NCBI GenBank assembly: GCA_045594065.1
Contig: JAZNXU010000042.1
Location: 1 to 23,778, forward strand
DNA: 23,778 bases
Source of the DNA: SIG565 sp045594065
Lineage (GTDB): Bacteria; Bacillota; Clostridia; Oscillospirales; Acutalibacteraceae
Direction of reading: 5' to 3'
In this document: in pieces, positions 6,337-13,566 of the stretch
How the letters are laid out: the number at the start of each line of letters is the position of its first letter
Numbering within the stretch: the stretch's first letter is position 1
Notes under the pieces: generated by a model
The model's database searches: none
What the model was told of the DNA's origin: nothing
What the model saw: only the letters and a program-made list of their open reading frames with translations
Position numbers and translations under genes: made by a program

Positions 6337-8304
6337 TTATTCTAATACCATAAATGGCGGATTATCTGTATTTTTTTCGGCTTCGGGGTAAAAATAGCTG
6401 TCTAATACCGCCTTTGCAATAGATGTAACACCAAAAGTAGAACTTCCGTGCTCGAGAACTACCGAAACAGCAATTTCGGGTTTATCGAACGGAGCGAAAG
6501 CAATAAAAACGCTGTGGTCAGCGCCCGAATCGGTCTGGGAGGTGCCTGTTTTACCGCCAACCATTATGGGATAATCGCCGAAAACAGCACTACCTGTACC
6601 GTCAACCGTAACAGAGAGCATACCCTTTTTAACATTGGCTAAATTTTCATCACTTATATTCACCTGATTGTTCACTTGAGAAGTGTTAGTGAGGTATGTT
6701 TCGCTGTAATTGTGTGCCACAACCCTATCAATAAGGGTTGCTTTATAATGTGTTCCGCCGTTTGCAAGCGTTCCTGTGTAATTTGCAAGTTGGAGCGGTG
6801 TGAATGCATTAAGCTGACCGATAGCAACCTGAATGGTATTACCTGAATCGGTATCGTACTCGGTGAGAAGTCCTGCCGAGTCGTTAACCTCAACGCCTGT
6901 TTTAACGCCAAGACCGAAATCCTTTAAATATCCGTTAAGATTTTTTATTCCAACCCTACGGCCGAGCTCATAAAAAAAGTAGTTACAGGATTTTGAAAGG
7001 GCTGTATCAAGTCCGATTGTACCGTGGTAGTGCATACATTTTGGTTGGAAATCCGCAAAATATTTATACTGCCCAACGCATTTTATGGTTTCACCGTAAT
7101 TATACACGCCATTCTGCATTGACGCTATAGCAACAATCGGCTTCATTGTTGAGCCTATCGGATAAACACCCTGAAAAGCGCGGTCAAGAAGCGGTTTGTT
7201 AGGGTTGCTTAGTAGCTCGTTATAAATTTTCGACATAGTTGACATATCGTAGGACGGATAGTTAGCCGAGCAAAGTATAGCGCCCGAAGAAACATCGGTA
7301 ACAACAACGGCACCGCCTGTTACCGTGCCACCCTCTTTTTGCATTGAGGTTATTGTGGATTCAAGCACATCCTGAGCGGTGCTTTGCAAAGTTTTATCAA
7401 GCGTGAGCACCACTGTTTTTCCGTGCACAGGTGCTTTAGTTACAACGGTTTCGATGATTTTTCCGTCGGCATCTACTCTGTAGGTAAGCTCACCGTCAAC
7501 ACCGTGAAGATACTCCTCGGCATACGCCTCAATTCCGCTTTTGCCCACCTTATCATTGTAGGAATAGCCCTTAGCCTTGTACTCCTCCCACTCCTCTTCG
7601 TAAATCGGTCCAATAGCTCCGATTATGTGTGGAGCAAGGTCGGTAACGGGATATTCACGGTAGGGTGTTATTTCTACCGTTACACCGTTTAAGATATATG
7701 CGGCTTCCGATATTTTAAGCATAAGCTCGCTCTTTATATCCTCAGCAAAGGTGTAGGGTGCTGAAATTGAGAATGCAGCCAACTCCATTGAATAACGCAC
7801 ACCCATTATTTTGCGTTTTAAGGTAACATCATATTCCTCTAGCCCGTAACGCTCAACAAGGTGCATAAAGCAGTTTTCCGCCGTTGCATAGTCGGCAACC
7901 CCTAATGTCTTTTTAAGGCGCGTAACCGCCGAAGCATCATCGGTAAATTCAGTGTTACCGCTAAGCGGCAGTTTATCAATATGCTCACAACCGTATTCCT
8001 CGCAAAGTGCGATAAGCTCTGCAATTATTACATTAAGCTGCTCGCGGTCTAAATACGCACTGTTGAAAACAATATCATAGCCGTCACGGTTAACAGCTAT
8101 TTTTCTTCCTGAAGAATCAAGTATCTCACCGCGTGCCGCTTTGATAACGGCGGTACGGCTGACAATACCCGATGCTAACGAGCTGTATTTATCGGCATTG
8201 ATTATCTGGAGAGAGAAAATCTGCACCGAATAAAGCACAAAAACTACGGCTAAAATCACACAAAGCAGTCGTATAAAAGGCTGTTTTTCCTTTTTAAACG
8301 GCAT
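6337..8304 (-). CDS. mrdA: Penicillin-binding protein 2 (class B transpeptidase of the elongasome)
   Basis: A 655-residue class B PBP. One N-terminal membrane anchor (about residues 10-30) is followed by a dimerisation/pedestal domain (ARGEILDSSGRKIA at 57-70). The transpeptidase domain has SxxK = STMK (Ser385, Lys388), SxN = SCN (439-441) and KTG (585-587). It cross-links peptidoglycan outside the membrane and is a target of beta-lactams. Following mreD by 25 nt and ending the mreBCD run identifies it as the PBP2/MrdA-type partner of the Mre system rather than the divisome PBP. The start ATG 8304 has GGGGGGAG upstream. The length is normal for the Gram-positive type. No rodA is in the window. 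Confidence 0.93.
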   Translation of the reverse strand: MPFKKEKQPFIRLLCVILAVVFVLYSVQIFSLQIINADKYSSLASGIVSRTAVIKAARGEILDSSGRKIAVNRDGYDIVFNSAYLDREQLNVIIAELIALCEEYGCEHIDKLPLSGNTEFTDDASAVTRLKKTLGVADYATAENCFMHLVERYGLEEYDVTLKRKIMGVRYSMELAAFSISAPYTFAEDIKSELMLKISEAAYILNGVTVEITPYREYPVTDLAPHIIGAIGPIYEEEWEEYKAKGYSYNDKVGKSGIEAYAEEYLHGVDGELTYRVDADGKIIETVVTKAPVHGKTVVLTLDKTLQSTAQDVLESTITSMQKEGGTVTGGAVVVTDVSSGAILCSANYPSYDMSTMSKIYNELLSNPNKPLLDRAFQGVYPIGSTMKPIVAIASMQNGVYNYGETIKCVGQYKYFADFQPKCMHYHGTIGLDTALSKSCNYFFYELGRRVGIKNLNGYLKDFGLGVKTGVEVNDSAGLLTEYDTDSGNTIQVAIGQLNAFTPLQLANYTGTLANGGTHYKATLIDRVVAHNYSETYLTNTSQVNNQVNISDENLANVKKGMLSVTVDGTGSAVFGDYPIMVGGKTGTSQTDSGADHSVFIAFAPFDKPEIAVSVVLEHGSSTFGVTSIAKAVLDSYFYPEAEKNTDNPPFMVLE

Positions 8305-8329
8305 AGTTCTCCCCCCTCTCAGTAATTGT

Positions 8330-8824
8330 TTATTTTAAAAACCTGCCCGGCAGATATGCGGGAAGTATAAAAAGTGCCGAATAGACAAGTGACGGTAACG
8401 AATAATAAAGAAAATACTGTATTACACCGTCAATTCCCTCAAACACAAAAAATATAAGCCAATGCAAAAAGAAATATATAAAGCTTGCGGCAAAGGACAG
8501 CATCAGTGCAGAGAGAATATTTTTATTAATATAGTGGTTAACCATCAAGCCTACTGCAAGACCCAAAAGCATAAGTGTTATCATATTAAAGCATACGGTA
8601 TCTGCAGCTACGGCATCGGCAAACACGCCTGCTATCATACCCGCGGTAAAGCCTGCCCACTCGCCATAGAAGAAACCGACTGCAACCGTTATCGAAATCA
8701 GTAATTGAGGCGCTGCATTGCCGATTTTTAAAGGCAATATTTCGGTGTAGGTCAGCATATAAAAAATCACAAACAAAACAGCATATACCGCAATATGTCG
8801 CGCAAATATATTGTTTTTATTCAT
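8330..8824 (-). CDS. mreD: Rod shape-determining protein MreD
   Basis: A 164-residue integral membrane protein with about five hydrophobic segments, ending PAYLPGRFLK. MreD sequences are poorly conserved, so the call rests on hydrophobicity, length and position between mreC and PBP2. ATG 8824 overlaps the end of mreC by 8 nt (ATGAATAA), which implies translational coupling. GGAGG lies about 12 nt upstream inside mreC. A longer form starting at 8851 is possible but would lie further into mreC and lacks a good RBS. MreD links the cytoplasmic MreB filament, MreC and the wall synthases. Confidence 0.9.
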   Translation of the reverse strand: MNKNNIFARHIAVYAVLFVIFYMLTYTEILPLKIGNAAPQLLISITVAVGFFYGEWAGFTAGMIAGVFADAVAADTVCFNMITLMLLGLAVGLMVNHYINKNILSALMLSFAASFIYFFLHWLIFFVFEGIDGVIQYFLYYSLPSLVYSALFILPAYLPGRFLK

Positions 8825-9689
8825 TGGTTTTATCGACCTCCGGCATATCAATTATGCTCCTACCTGTAAAGTCGGTAATAACCATTACCTGACGGATTTC
8901 ACCCGTATCTACAAACGGCTCAATTTCAGCATAAAGCACAGAGGTATATTCCTGCTGTGAAATGTTCTTGATTTTACCTATGAGCAGACCTTTCGGGAAA
9001 ACGCCGCCGCCCGCTGTTACAATATAATCTCCCACTGCCACAGCCGCGGTGCGCTGCAGATTATTAAGCTGAGTATAACCGCTTGAAGCTGAATTTATAT
9101 TTCCCGATATAACGCCCGCATCTCCCGTACGGCTGTCTATAGCCGCTATGGATATTTGAGGGTCTAAAACGGTTGTAACCTTAGAGGAAGTAAGACCTAC
9201 ACTCGTTACATAGCCTACAAGCCCTGCATCGGTTATAACAGGGTCGTAAAGCTCTATTCCCTGCAGACTGCCCTTATCTATGGTAAAGCCGCCGAAGACA
9301 TCGGTCATATCGCGTGAGATAAGCACAGCATCTGTAAACTTAAAATCGGGATTTGCCTCTTTAATTCCCAAATAGTCTTTGTAAAACTCATTTTGGTTTT
9401 TCATTTCATCATAATCGGCTACCTGCTGCTCAAGCTTATTTATTTCCTCAATCAGCTGCGCATTCTCTAAAATAAGAGCTTCACTGCTCTTGAATTTTTC
9501 CGAGAAATCCTGAACACTGTTTGAAATTGAGGTGGCCATTTTCTGAAACGGTGCAATAAGGGTGCCAAGCAAATTAGATTGCGGCGAGAGTATCCCCCCC
9601 GCAATACGCGCAATTATGGATATTACAACCAAAACCGCCGTTATTGCTGCAGCTGTTTTGAACTGTCGGCTTTTAAAGAAAAATCTCAC
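8817..9689 (-). CDS. mreC: Rod shape-determining protein MreC
   Basis: A 290-residue protein with a basic N-terminus and one membrane span (about residues 11-32). A coiled coil follows (about 65-105, ILENAQLIEEINKLEQQVAD), then the two beta-barrel domains of MreC (DAVLISRDMTDVFGGFTIDKGS, then VTTVLDPQISIAAIDSRTGD). It sits outside the membrane and scaffolds PBP2 in the elongation complex. The start is GTG 9689 with AGGGG about 7 nt upstream; no ATG lies nearby in frame. It begins 31 nt after mreB and overlaps mreD by 8 nt. Confidence 0.93.
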   Translation of the reverse strand: MRFFFKSRQFKTAAAITAVLVVISIIARIAGGILSPQSNLLGTLIAPFQKMATSISNSVQDFSEKFKSSEALILENAQLIEEINKLEQQVADYDEMKNQNEFYKDYLGIKEANPDFKFTDAVLISRDMTDVFGGFTIDKGSLQGIELYDPVITDAGLVGYVTSVGLTSSKVTTVLDPQISIAAIDSRTGDAGVISGNINSASSGYTQLNNLQRTAAVAVGDYIVTAGGGVFPKGLLIGKIKNISQQEYTSVLYAEIEPFVDTGEIRQVMVITDFTGRSIIDMPEVDKTNE

Positions 9690-9720
9690 CTTTACACCCC
9701 TATCTGAAAAGTTTTATGTT

Positions 9721-10740
9721 TTATCTGTATCTGCTTCCGCGTTTAAATGTGTAATTATCAAAGCCGCTGCCTGTTTCAAGCCTTTTGGCTGTGCCTAATA
9801 CTACGCAATCAAGCGGGTTAGCGGCAACCGTTACGGGCATGCCTACTTCATCGGCTATGAGCTGTGAAAGTCCCCTAAGCAATGCACCGCCGCCGGTAAG
9901 AGTAATGCCGGTATCGATAATATCAGCGGCAAGCTCGGGAGGAGTTTTCTCAAGTGTCAGCTTTATAGCATCAACTATTTTCATAATCGGCTCGGTAATG
10001 GCATCTCGCACCTCAGCCGACGAAATCATAACATTTTTAGGCAGTCCGTCAACCAGATTTCGACCCTTAATTTCAACGGTTTTTTCGCCCTCATACGGCA
10101 GAGCCGAGCCTATTTCTATTTTTATCTGCTCTGCAGTACGCTCACCTATAAGCAGGTTATGCTTTTTGCGAATGAAGTTGATAATTGCCTCATCAAGGTC
10201 ATCGCCCGCCGTTCTTATTGACTGTGCGGTAACAATATCACCAAGGGAAATAACCGCTACCTCACTCGTTCCTCCGCCGATGTCTACCACCATATTACCG
10301 GTTGCCTCCATTACGGGAAGTCCCGCGCCCACTGCAGCCGCCATAGGCTCTTCTATTAAATCAACCTCGGTAGCGCCCGCCAATTTAGCAGCATCGTAAA
10401 CAGCACGGCTCTCAACCTCTGTAACGCCCGCGGGTGTGCATATAACCACGCGAACGCGGGAGAAAAACGAGCCCTTTAAGGCTTGTCTTATAAATCTTTT
10501 CAGCATTGCCGCAGTAACATCAAAGTCGGCTATAACACCGTCCTTAAGCGGTCTTACCGCAACTATTGAGCCTGGGGTACGACCTATCATTTCCTTAGCC
10601 TCGGTACCAACAGCTCTTACGGCATCGTTACGAACATCGTAAGCCACAACCGAGGGCTCACGCATAACAATGCCCTTACCCTTAATGCACATAAGCGTGT
10701 TTGCAGTGCCGAGATCTATGCCGATATCTCTTGTAAACAT
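9721..10740 (-). CDS. mreB: Rod shape-determining protein MreB (bacterial actin)
   Basis: A 339-residue actin-fold ATPase. Phosphate-1 is DIGIDLGTANTLM (residues 5-17), the connecting and phosphate-2 region is NMVVDIGGGTSEVAVI, and the adenosine motif is LTGGGALLRG. It polymerises under the membrane and guides lateral wall synthesis. MreB, Mbl and MreBH cannot be told apart by sequence alone here, but the mreC and mreD genes directly after it point to mreB. The C-terminus ends in a short basic tail (KRGSRYR). The start ATG 10740 has AAAGGGG 7 nt upstream. It follows the lipid-kinase gene by 69 nt in the same direction, so co-transcription is possible. Confidence 0.96.
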   Translation of the reverse strand: MFTRDIGIDLGTANTLMCIKGKGIVMREPSVVAYDVRNDAVRAVGTEAKEMIGRTPGSIVAVRPLKDGVIADFDVTAAMLKRFIRQALKGSFFSRVRVVICTPAGVTEVESRAVYDAAKLAGATEVDLIEEPMAAAVGAGLPVMEATGNMVVDIGGGTSEVAVISLGDIVTAQSIRTAGDDLDEAIINFIRKKHNLLIGERTAEQIKIEIGSALPYEGEKTVEIKGRNLVDGLPKNVMISSAEVRDAITEPIMKIVDAIKLTLEKTPPELAADIIDTGITLTGGGALLRGLSQLIADEVGMPVTVAANPLDCVVLGTAKRLETGSGFDNYTFKRGSRYR

Positions 10741-10789
10741 AATGTATCCCCTTTATTATTCTATATCAATTTATTTTAACATACTTTAG

Positions 10790-10806
10790 GGTATTATAAC
10801 AATACC
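10790..10806. other. Small inverted repeat between the lipid-kinase gene and mreB
   Basis: GGTATT (10790-10795) and AATACC (10801-10806) form a 6-bp stem. A T-run follows only on the plus strand, where no gene ends. In the transcribed minus direction there is no T-run, so it is not a terminator for the lipid-kinase gene. It could be an operator or an RNA hairpin ahead of mreB. Confidence 0.3.
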
Positions 10807-10809
10807 TTT

Positions 10810-11694
10810 TTACGGAATTATAAAATTAATTGCTTGGTGAATGTTCTCAATTACAATTTCTCTTTCACTTTGAATGTGTTCTCCGTCAAGAGTCCAATCG
10901 AGCTTTGCGCTCGACTGCACGCAAAGCGAATGCGTTTTAAACTGCTTAATACATTTACGGTCAAACTTTTTAGTAACAATAGCATTGATAATCTCATTAA
11001 GGTCTGATATGTTATCGGGGTTTTCAATTAAAATAACCTCGAAAAGCCCGTCATTAAGAGCAACATCGGCCTTATCAAGCTTGATTATACCGCCCACCGA
11101 CATTGAGTTTGAAACAGCACCGAAGAGATAATCGCCCTCATAGGTTTCACTATCGGTTGTGAACTTTAAATGTATCGGCTTTATGTTGCCTATGCTTTTA
11201 ATACCCTCTAAAAGGTATGCCACCTGACCGAGCACATTCTTAATATTCTGTGGCGCAGAATATGAGGCCGATGTAAACGCGCCGAAAGAGGCTGTATAAG
11301 AAAAGTAGTTATCGGCAAATTTTCCTATATCAAGACCGACCCGTCTTCCCGACACAATATCCTTTGCCGCCTTGCCAATAGAGCGCGAAATTTTAAGCCC
11401 CTGCGACCACTCATTTAGGGTGCCTGAGGGTATATAACCTATTTTGTACTCGTTTTTGTTGTGCATAGCACCGGTTATAACCTCGTTAAGGGTACCGTCG
11501 CCACCGCAAACAACGATGGTACTGTATTCACCGCCCAGTGCCTCTACAGTCCTAGTTGCATCTCCCTTTTTTGCGGTTACATGCACCGTTACTCGGTATC
11601 CTCCGCGAGTAAGGGTATCGCACACCTTAAATAATTCTGTTTTTATTCTCCCCGTTCCTGACTTCGGATTTACTACCAAAAACAGATTTTCCAA
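10810..11694 (-). CDS. Diacylglycerol kinase family lipid kinase (YegS/BmrU type)
   Basis: About 294 residues of the DAGK catalytic family, which phosphorylates diacylglycerol or a related lipid at the membrane inner face. Visible are the N-terminal VVNPKSGTGR, the nucleotide-binding VCGGDGTLNEVI, the second glycine-rich loop IPSGTLNEWSQGL, ASFGAFTSASYSAPQNIKNVLG and the C-terminal LDGEH. In the second loop the usual GTxND is GTLNE, an Asp-to-Glu change. I favour TTG 11694 as start because AAAGGTG lies 6 nt upstream; a GTG at 11703 overlaps that RBS. It follows tsaD closely, so it probably shares its transcript. Recycling of diacylglycerol into phospholipid would fit the wall-synthesis neighbours, but the substrate is not determined. 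Confidence 0.85.
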   Translation of the reverse strand: MENLFLVVNPKSGTGRIKTELFKVCDTLTRGGYRVTVHVTAKKGDATRTVEALGGEYSTIVVCGGDGTLNEVITGAMHNKNEYKIGYIPSGTLNEWSQGLKISRSIGKAAKDIVSGRRVGLDIGKFADNYFSYTASFGAFTSASYSAPQNIKNVLGQVAYLLEGIKSIGNIKPIHLKFTTDSETYEGDYLFGAVSNSMSVGGIIKLDKADVALNDGLFEVILIENPDNISDLNEIINAIVTKKFDRKCIKQFKTHSLCVQSSAKLDWTLDGEHIQSEREIVIENIHQAINFIIP

Positions 11695-11719
11695 TTTGTT
11701 CACCTTTCTTAAATTATTT

Positions 11720-12727
11720 TTATCTGTAGTTTATCGGCATTACGGCTGCTGCATTTAAAGAGCTGTCGCCGATATTACCGTCTTTATACTCATAATATGC
11801 CTGAACTCCCACCATAGCGGCATTATCGCCACAGTATTTAAGCGGTGGAAAGTATAGCTTTATTCCACGCTTTTCACATTCAAGCGCCATTCTGCTTCTC
11901 AGCTCACTGTTAGCAGACACACCGCCCGCAACCGCTATTGTCTTATAACCTTTCGCTTCGGCGGCCGCTAATGTGTTCTCTATCAGAATATCGCACACCT
12001 TTTCCCGAACGGTAGCCGCGATGACAGGTACATCGATATCTATGCCCTTTTGCGCCGCATTATGCACGGTGTTAACTACCGCTGTTTTAAGTCCCGAAAA
12101 GCTGAAATCGTACGGATTTCCACTCAGCCTCGGTGTCGGCAACGGATATTTTAAAGGGTCAGATTTTGTTGCAATTTTATCGAGCTCCACCCCGCCTGGG
12201 TAAGAAAGTCCCAAAATTCGCGCCGATTTATCAAGACATTCTCCCGCGGCATCATCACGCGTTTCGCCGATTATATTAAACTTAGTATAATCTGTAACCT
12301 CGGCAATGATACTGTTTCCTCCCGAAACCAGCAAGCATAAAAATTCAGGCTCAAGCTCAGGGTATTCAATGTAGTTTGCCGCTATATGACTTCTCAGGTG
12401 ATGCACGGGAATAAGCGGAACGCCAAGCCTCAGCGCCAAGCCCTTTGCAAAATTAACACCCACAAGCAGTGCGCCGATAAGCCCCGGTGCAAAGGTCACC
12501 GCAACGGCATCAATGTCCGAATATGTAACTCCCGCTTCATTGAGCGCCCTTTCAACCACGGCAGAAATATTTTCAATATGACGGCGGGAGGCAACCTCAG
12601 GCACTACTCCGCCAAATTTTTTGTGCTCCTCAATTTGCGTGTTGATAACGCTCGATAAAATCTCGCGTCCACTTGTTACCGCCGCAGCGGTTTCATCGCA
12701 GGAGGATTCAATGCTTAAAATCAACAA
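11720..12727 (-). CDS. tsaD: tRNA N6-adenosine threonylcarbamoyltransferase TsaD
   Basis: A 335-residue Kae1/TsaD protein that transfers threonylcarbamoyl from TC-AMP to A37 of ANN-decoding tRNAs, together with TsaB and TsaE, which are not in the window. It starts MLILSIESSCDET, carries the metal-binding HxxxH as HHLRSH (His110, His114), FAPGLIGALLVG, FSFSGLKTAV, and ends with CGDNAAMVG. Two variants stand out: HHLRSH where HHLEGH-like sequences are common, and AGECLDKSARILGL where AGEAFDKVA is usual. The metal ligands are kept. The start is TTG 12727, one nucleotide after the stop of the RimI fusion, with GAGGG 6 nt upstream inside that gene, so translation is probably coupled. The rimI-tsaD pairing is typical. 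Confidence 0.95.
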   Translation of the reverse strand: MLILSIESSCDETAAAVTSGREILSSVINTQIEEHKKFGGVVPEVASRRHIENISAVVERALNEAGVTYSDIDAVAVTFAPGLIGALLVGVNFAKGLALRLGVPLIPVHHLRSHIAANYIEYPELEPEFLCLLVSGGNSIIAEVTDYTKFNIIGETRDDAAGECLDKSARILGLSYPGGVELDKIATKSDPLKYPLPTPRLSGNPYDFSFSGLKTAVVNTVHNAAQKGIDIDVPVIAATVREKVCDILIENTLAAAEAKGYKTIAVAGGVSANSELRSRMALECEKRGIKLYFPPLKYCGDNAAMVGVQAYYEYKDGNIGDSSLNAAAVMPINYR

Positions 12728-12728
12728 G

Positions 12729-13565
12729 TTAATCCCTCTTTGTTTTAGTCATTATAATTGCGTTTTCTTTCGGATTTTCATAAAAGTTTTTACGAACACC
12801 CATATTTTGATATCCGCATTTATTGTAAAGTGCTATTGCCGCGGCATTACTCTCGCGGACTTCAAGCGATATAAACGAAAGCTGTTTTTCATCAGCAACG
12901 CGGTCAAGCCGCTTTAAAAGCCGCTCGGCAATACCCTGTCTTCGGAATTTCGGGGCTACTGCAATATTGTTAATATATCCCTCGTCTACAGCTGTGTTAA
13001 TGCTGACATATCCCGCAACTCTAAAAGCCTTTTCGGCAACAAGAAAAACAGTTCCGCTGTTTACCGAATCAAGTATGCCCTGCTCACTCCACGGCTTAGT
13101 AAAGCACTGCTTTTCTATTTCAGCAATCGTCTTTTCATCACCTTTTTTAAACTCGCGAAGATTTATATTGTTTATAAGTCGGTCAATTTCATTTATTATC
13201 TCGTTTCGGCAGGTAATATACATATCCTCATCTCCGCCGTACGGGTCAAAAATCCCACCGCCGAGAACGCTTATATCAGCTTTCACGCCCGCATTTTCTA
13301 ATATTGCCTTGTGCGTGGCGGTCATACAGATAATTTTATCGTGCGCCTGTGCCATATCGCGGGAAAGTTGGGTTGGGCGATGTGAGGAAATATCAATTCC
13401 CATCTCTTTCATTGCAGCTACCGAGTTTTGGGCAACAGCACTAAAGCTTCCTACCGATAATCCCGCGCTTTTTACCTCAACGCCCTGCAAATTAAGACTT
13501 TTTAAATATCCCTCTGCCATAGGACTACGACAAGTGTTACCCGAGCATATAAAAAGTATTTTCAT
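12729..13565 (-). CDS. Fusion: YwlE-like protein phosphatase domain + RimI-like N-acetyltransferase
   Basis: One uninterrupted 278-residue frame with two complete domains. Residues 1-132 are a low-molecular-weight phosphatase: P-loop CSGNTCRSP (nucleophile Cys7, Arg13) and the general-acid DPYGG (Asp107). Thr in the loop (GNTCR) is the residue that marks YwlE-type protein-arginine phosphatases, whereas tyrosine phosphatases usually have Ile (GNICR). Residues 134-278 are a GNAT domain of RimI type: acetyl-CoA loop RRQGIA (208-213), LEVRESNAAAIALYNKCGY, then RKNFY and ENAIIM. Glu235 and Tyr247 have the same 12-residue spacing as the catalytic Glu103/Tyr115 of RimI. RimI acetylates the N-terminus of ribosomal protein S18. 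ATG 13565 lies 1 nt after the polA stop (TAAAATG), and tsaD follows 1 nt later. An extension to 13613 inside polA is unlikely. I know each family, but the fusion is unfamiliar to me. Confidence 0.9.
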   Translation of the reverse strand: MKILFICSGNTCRSPMAEGYLKSLNLQGVEVKSAGLSVGSFSAVAQNSVAAMKEMGIDISSHRPTQLSRDMAQAHDKIICMTATHKAILENAGVKADISVLGGGIFDPYGGDEDMYITCRNEIINEIDRLINNINLREFKKGDEKTIAEIEKQCFTKPWSEQGILDSVNSGTVFLVAEKAFRVAGYVSINTAVDEGYINNIAVAPKFRRQGIAERLLKRLDRVADEKQLSFISLEVRESNAAAIALYNKCGYQNMGVRKNFYENPKENAIIMTKTKRD

Positions 13566-13566
13566 T

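Noticed and set aside
9785..10399. A 204-codon open frame on the plus strand
   Set aside because: It is exactly antisense to mreB, low-complexity in Ser/Ala/Ile, and without RBS or promoter.
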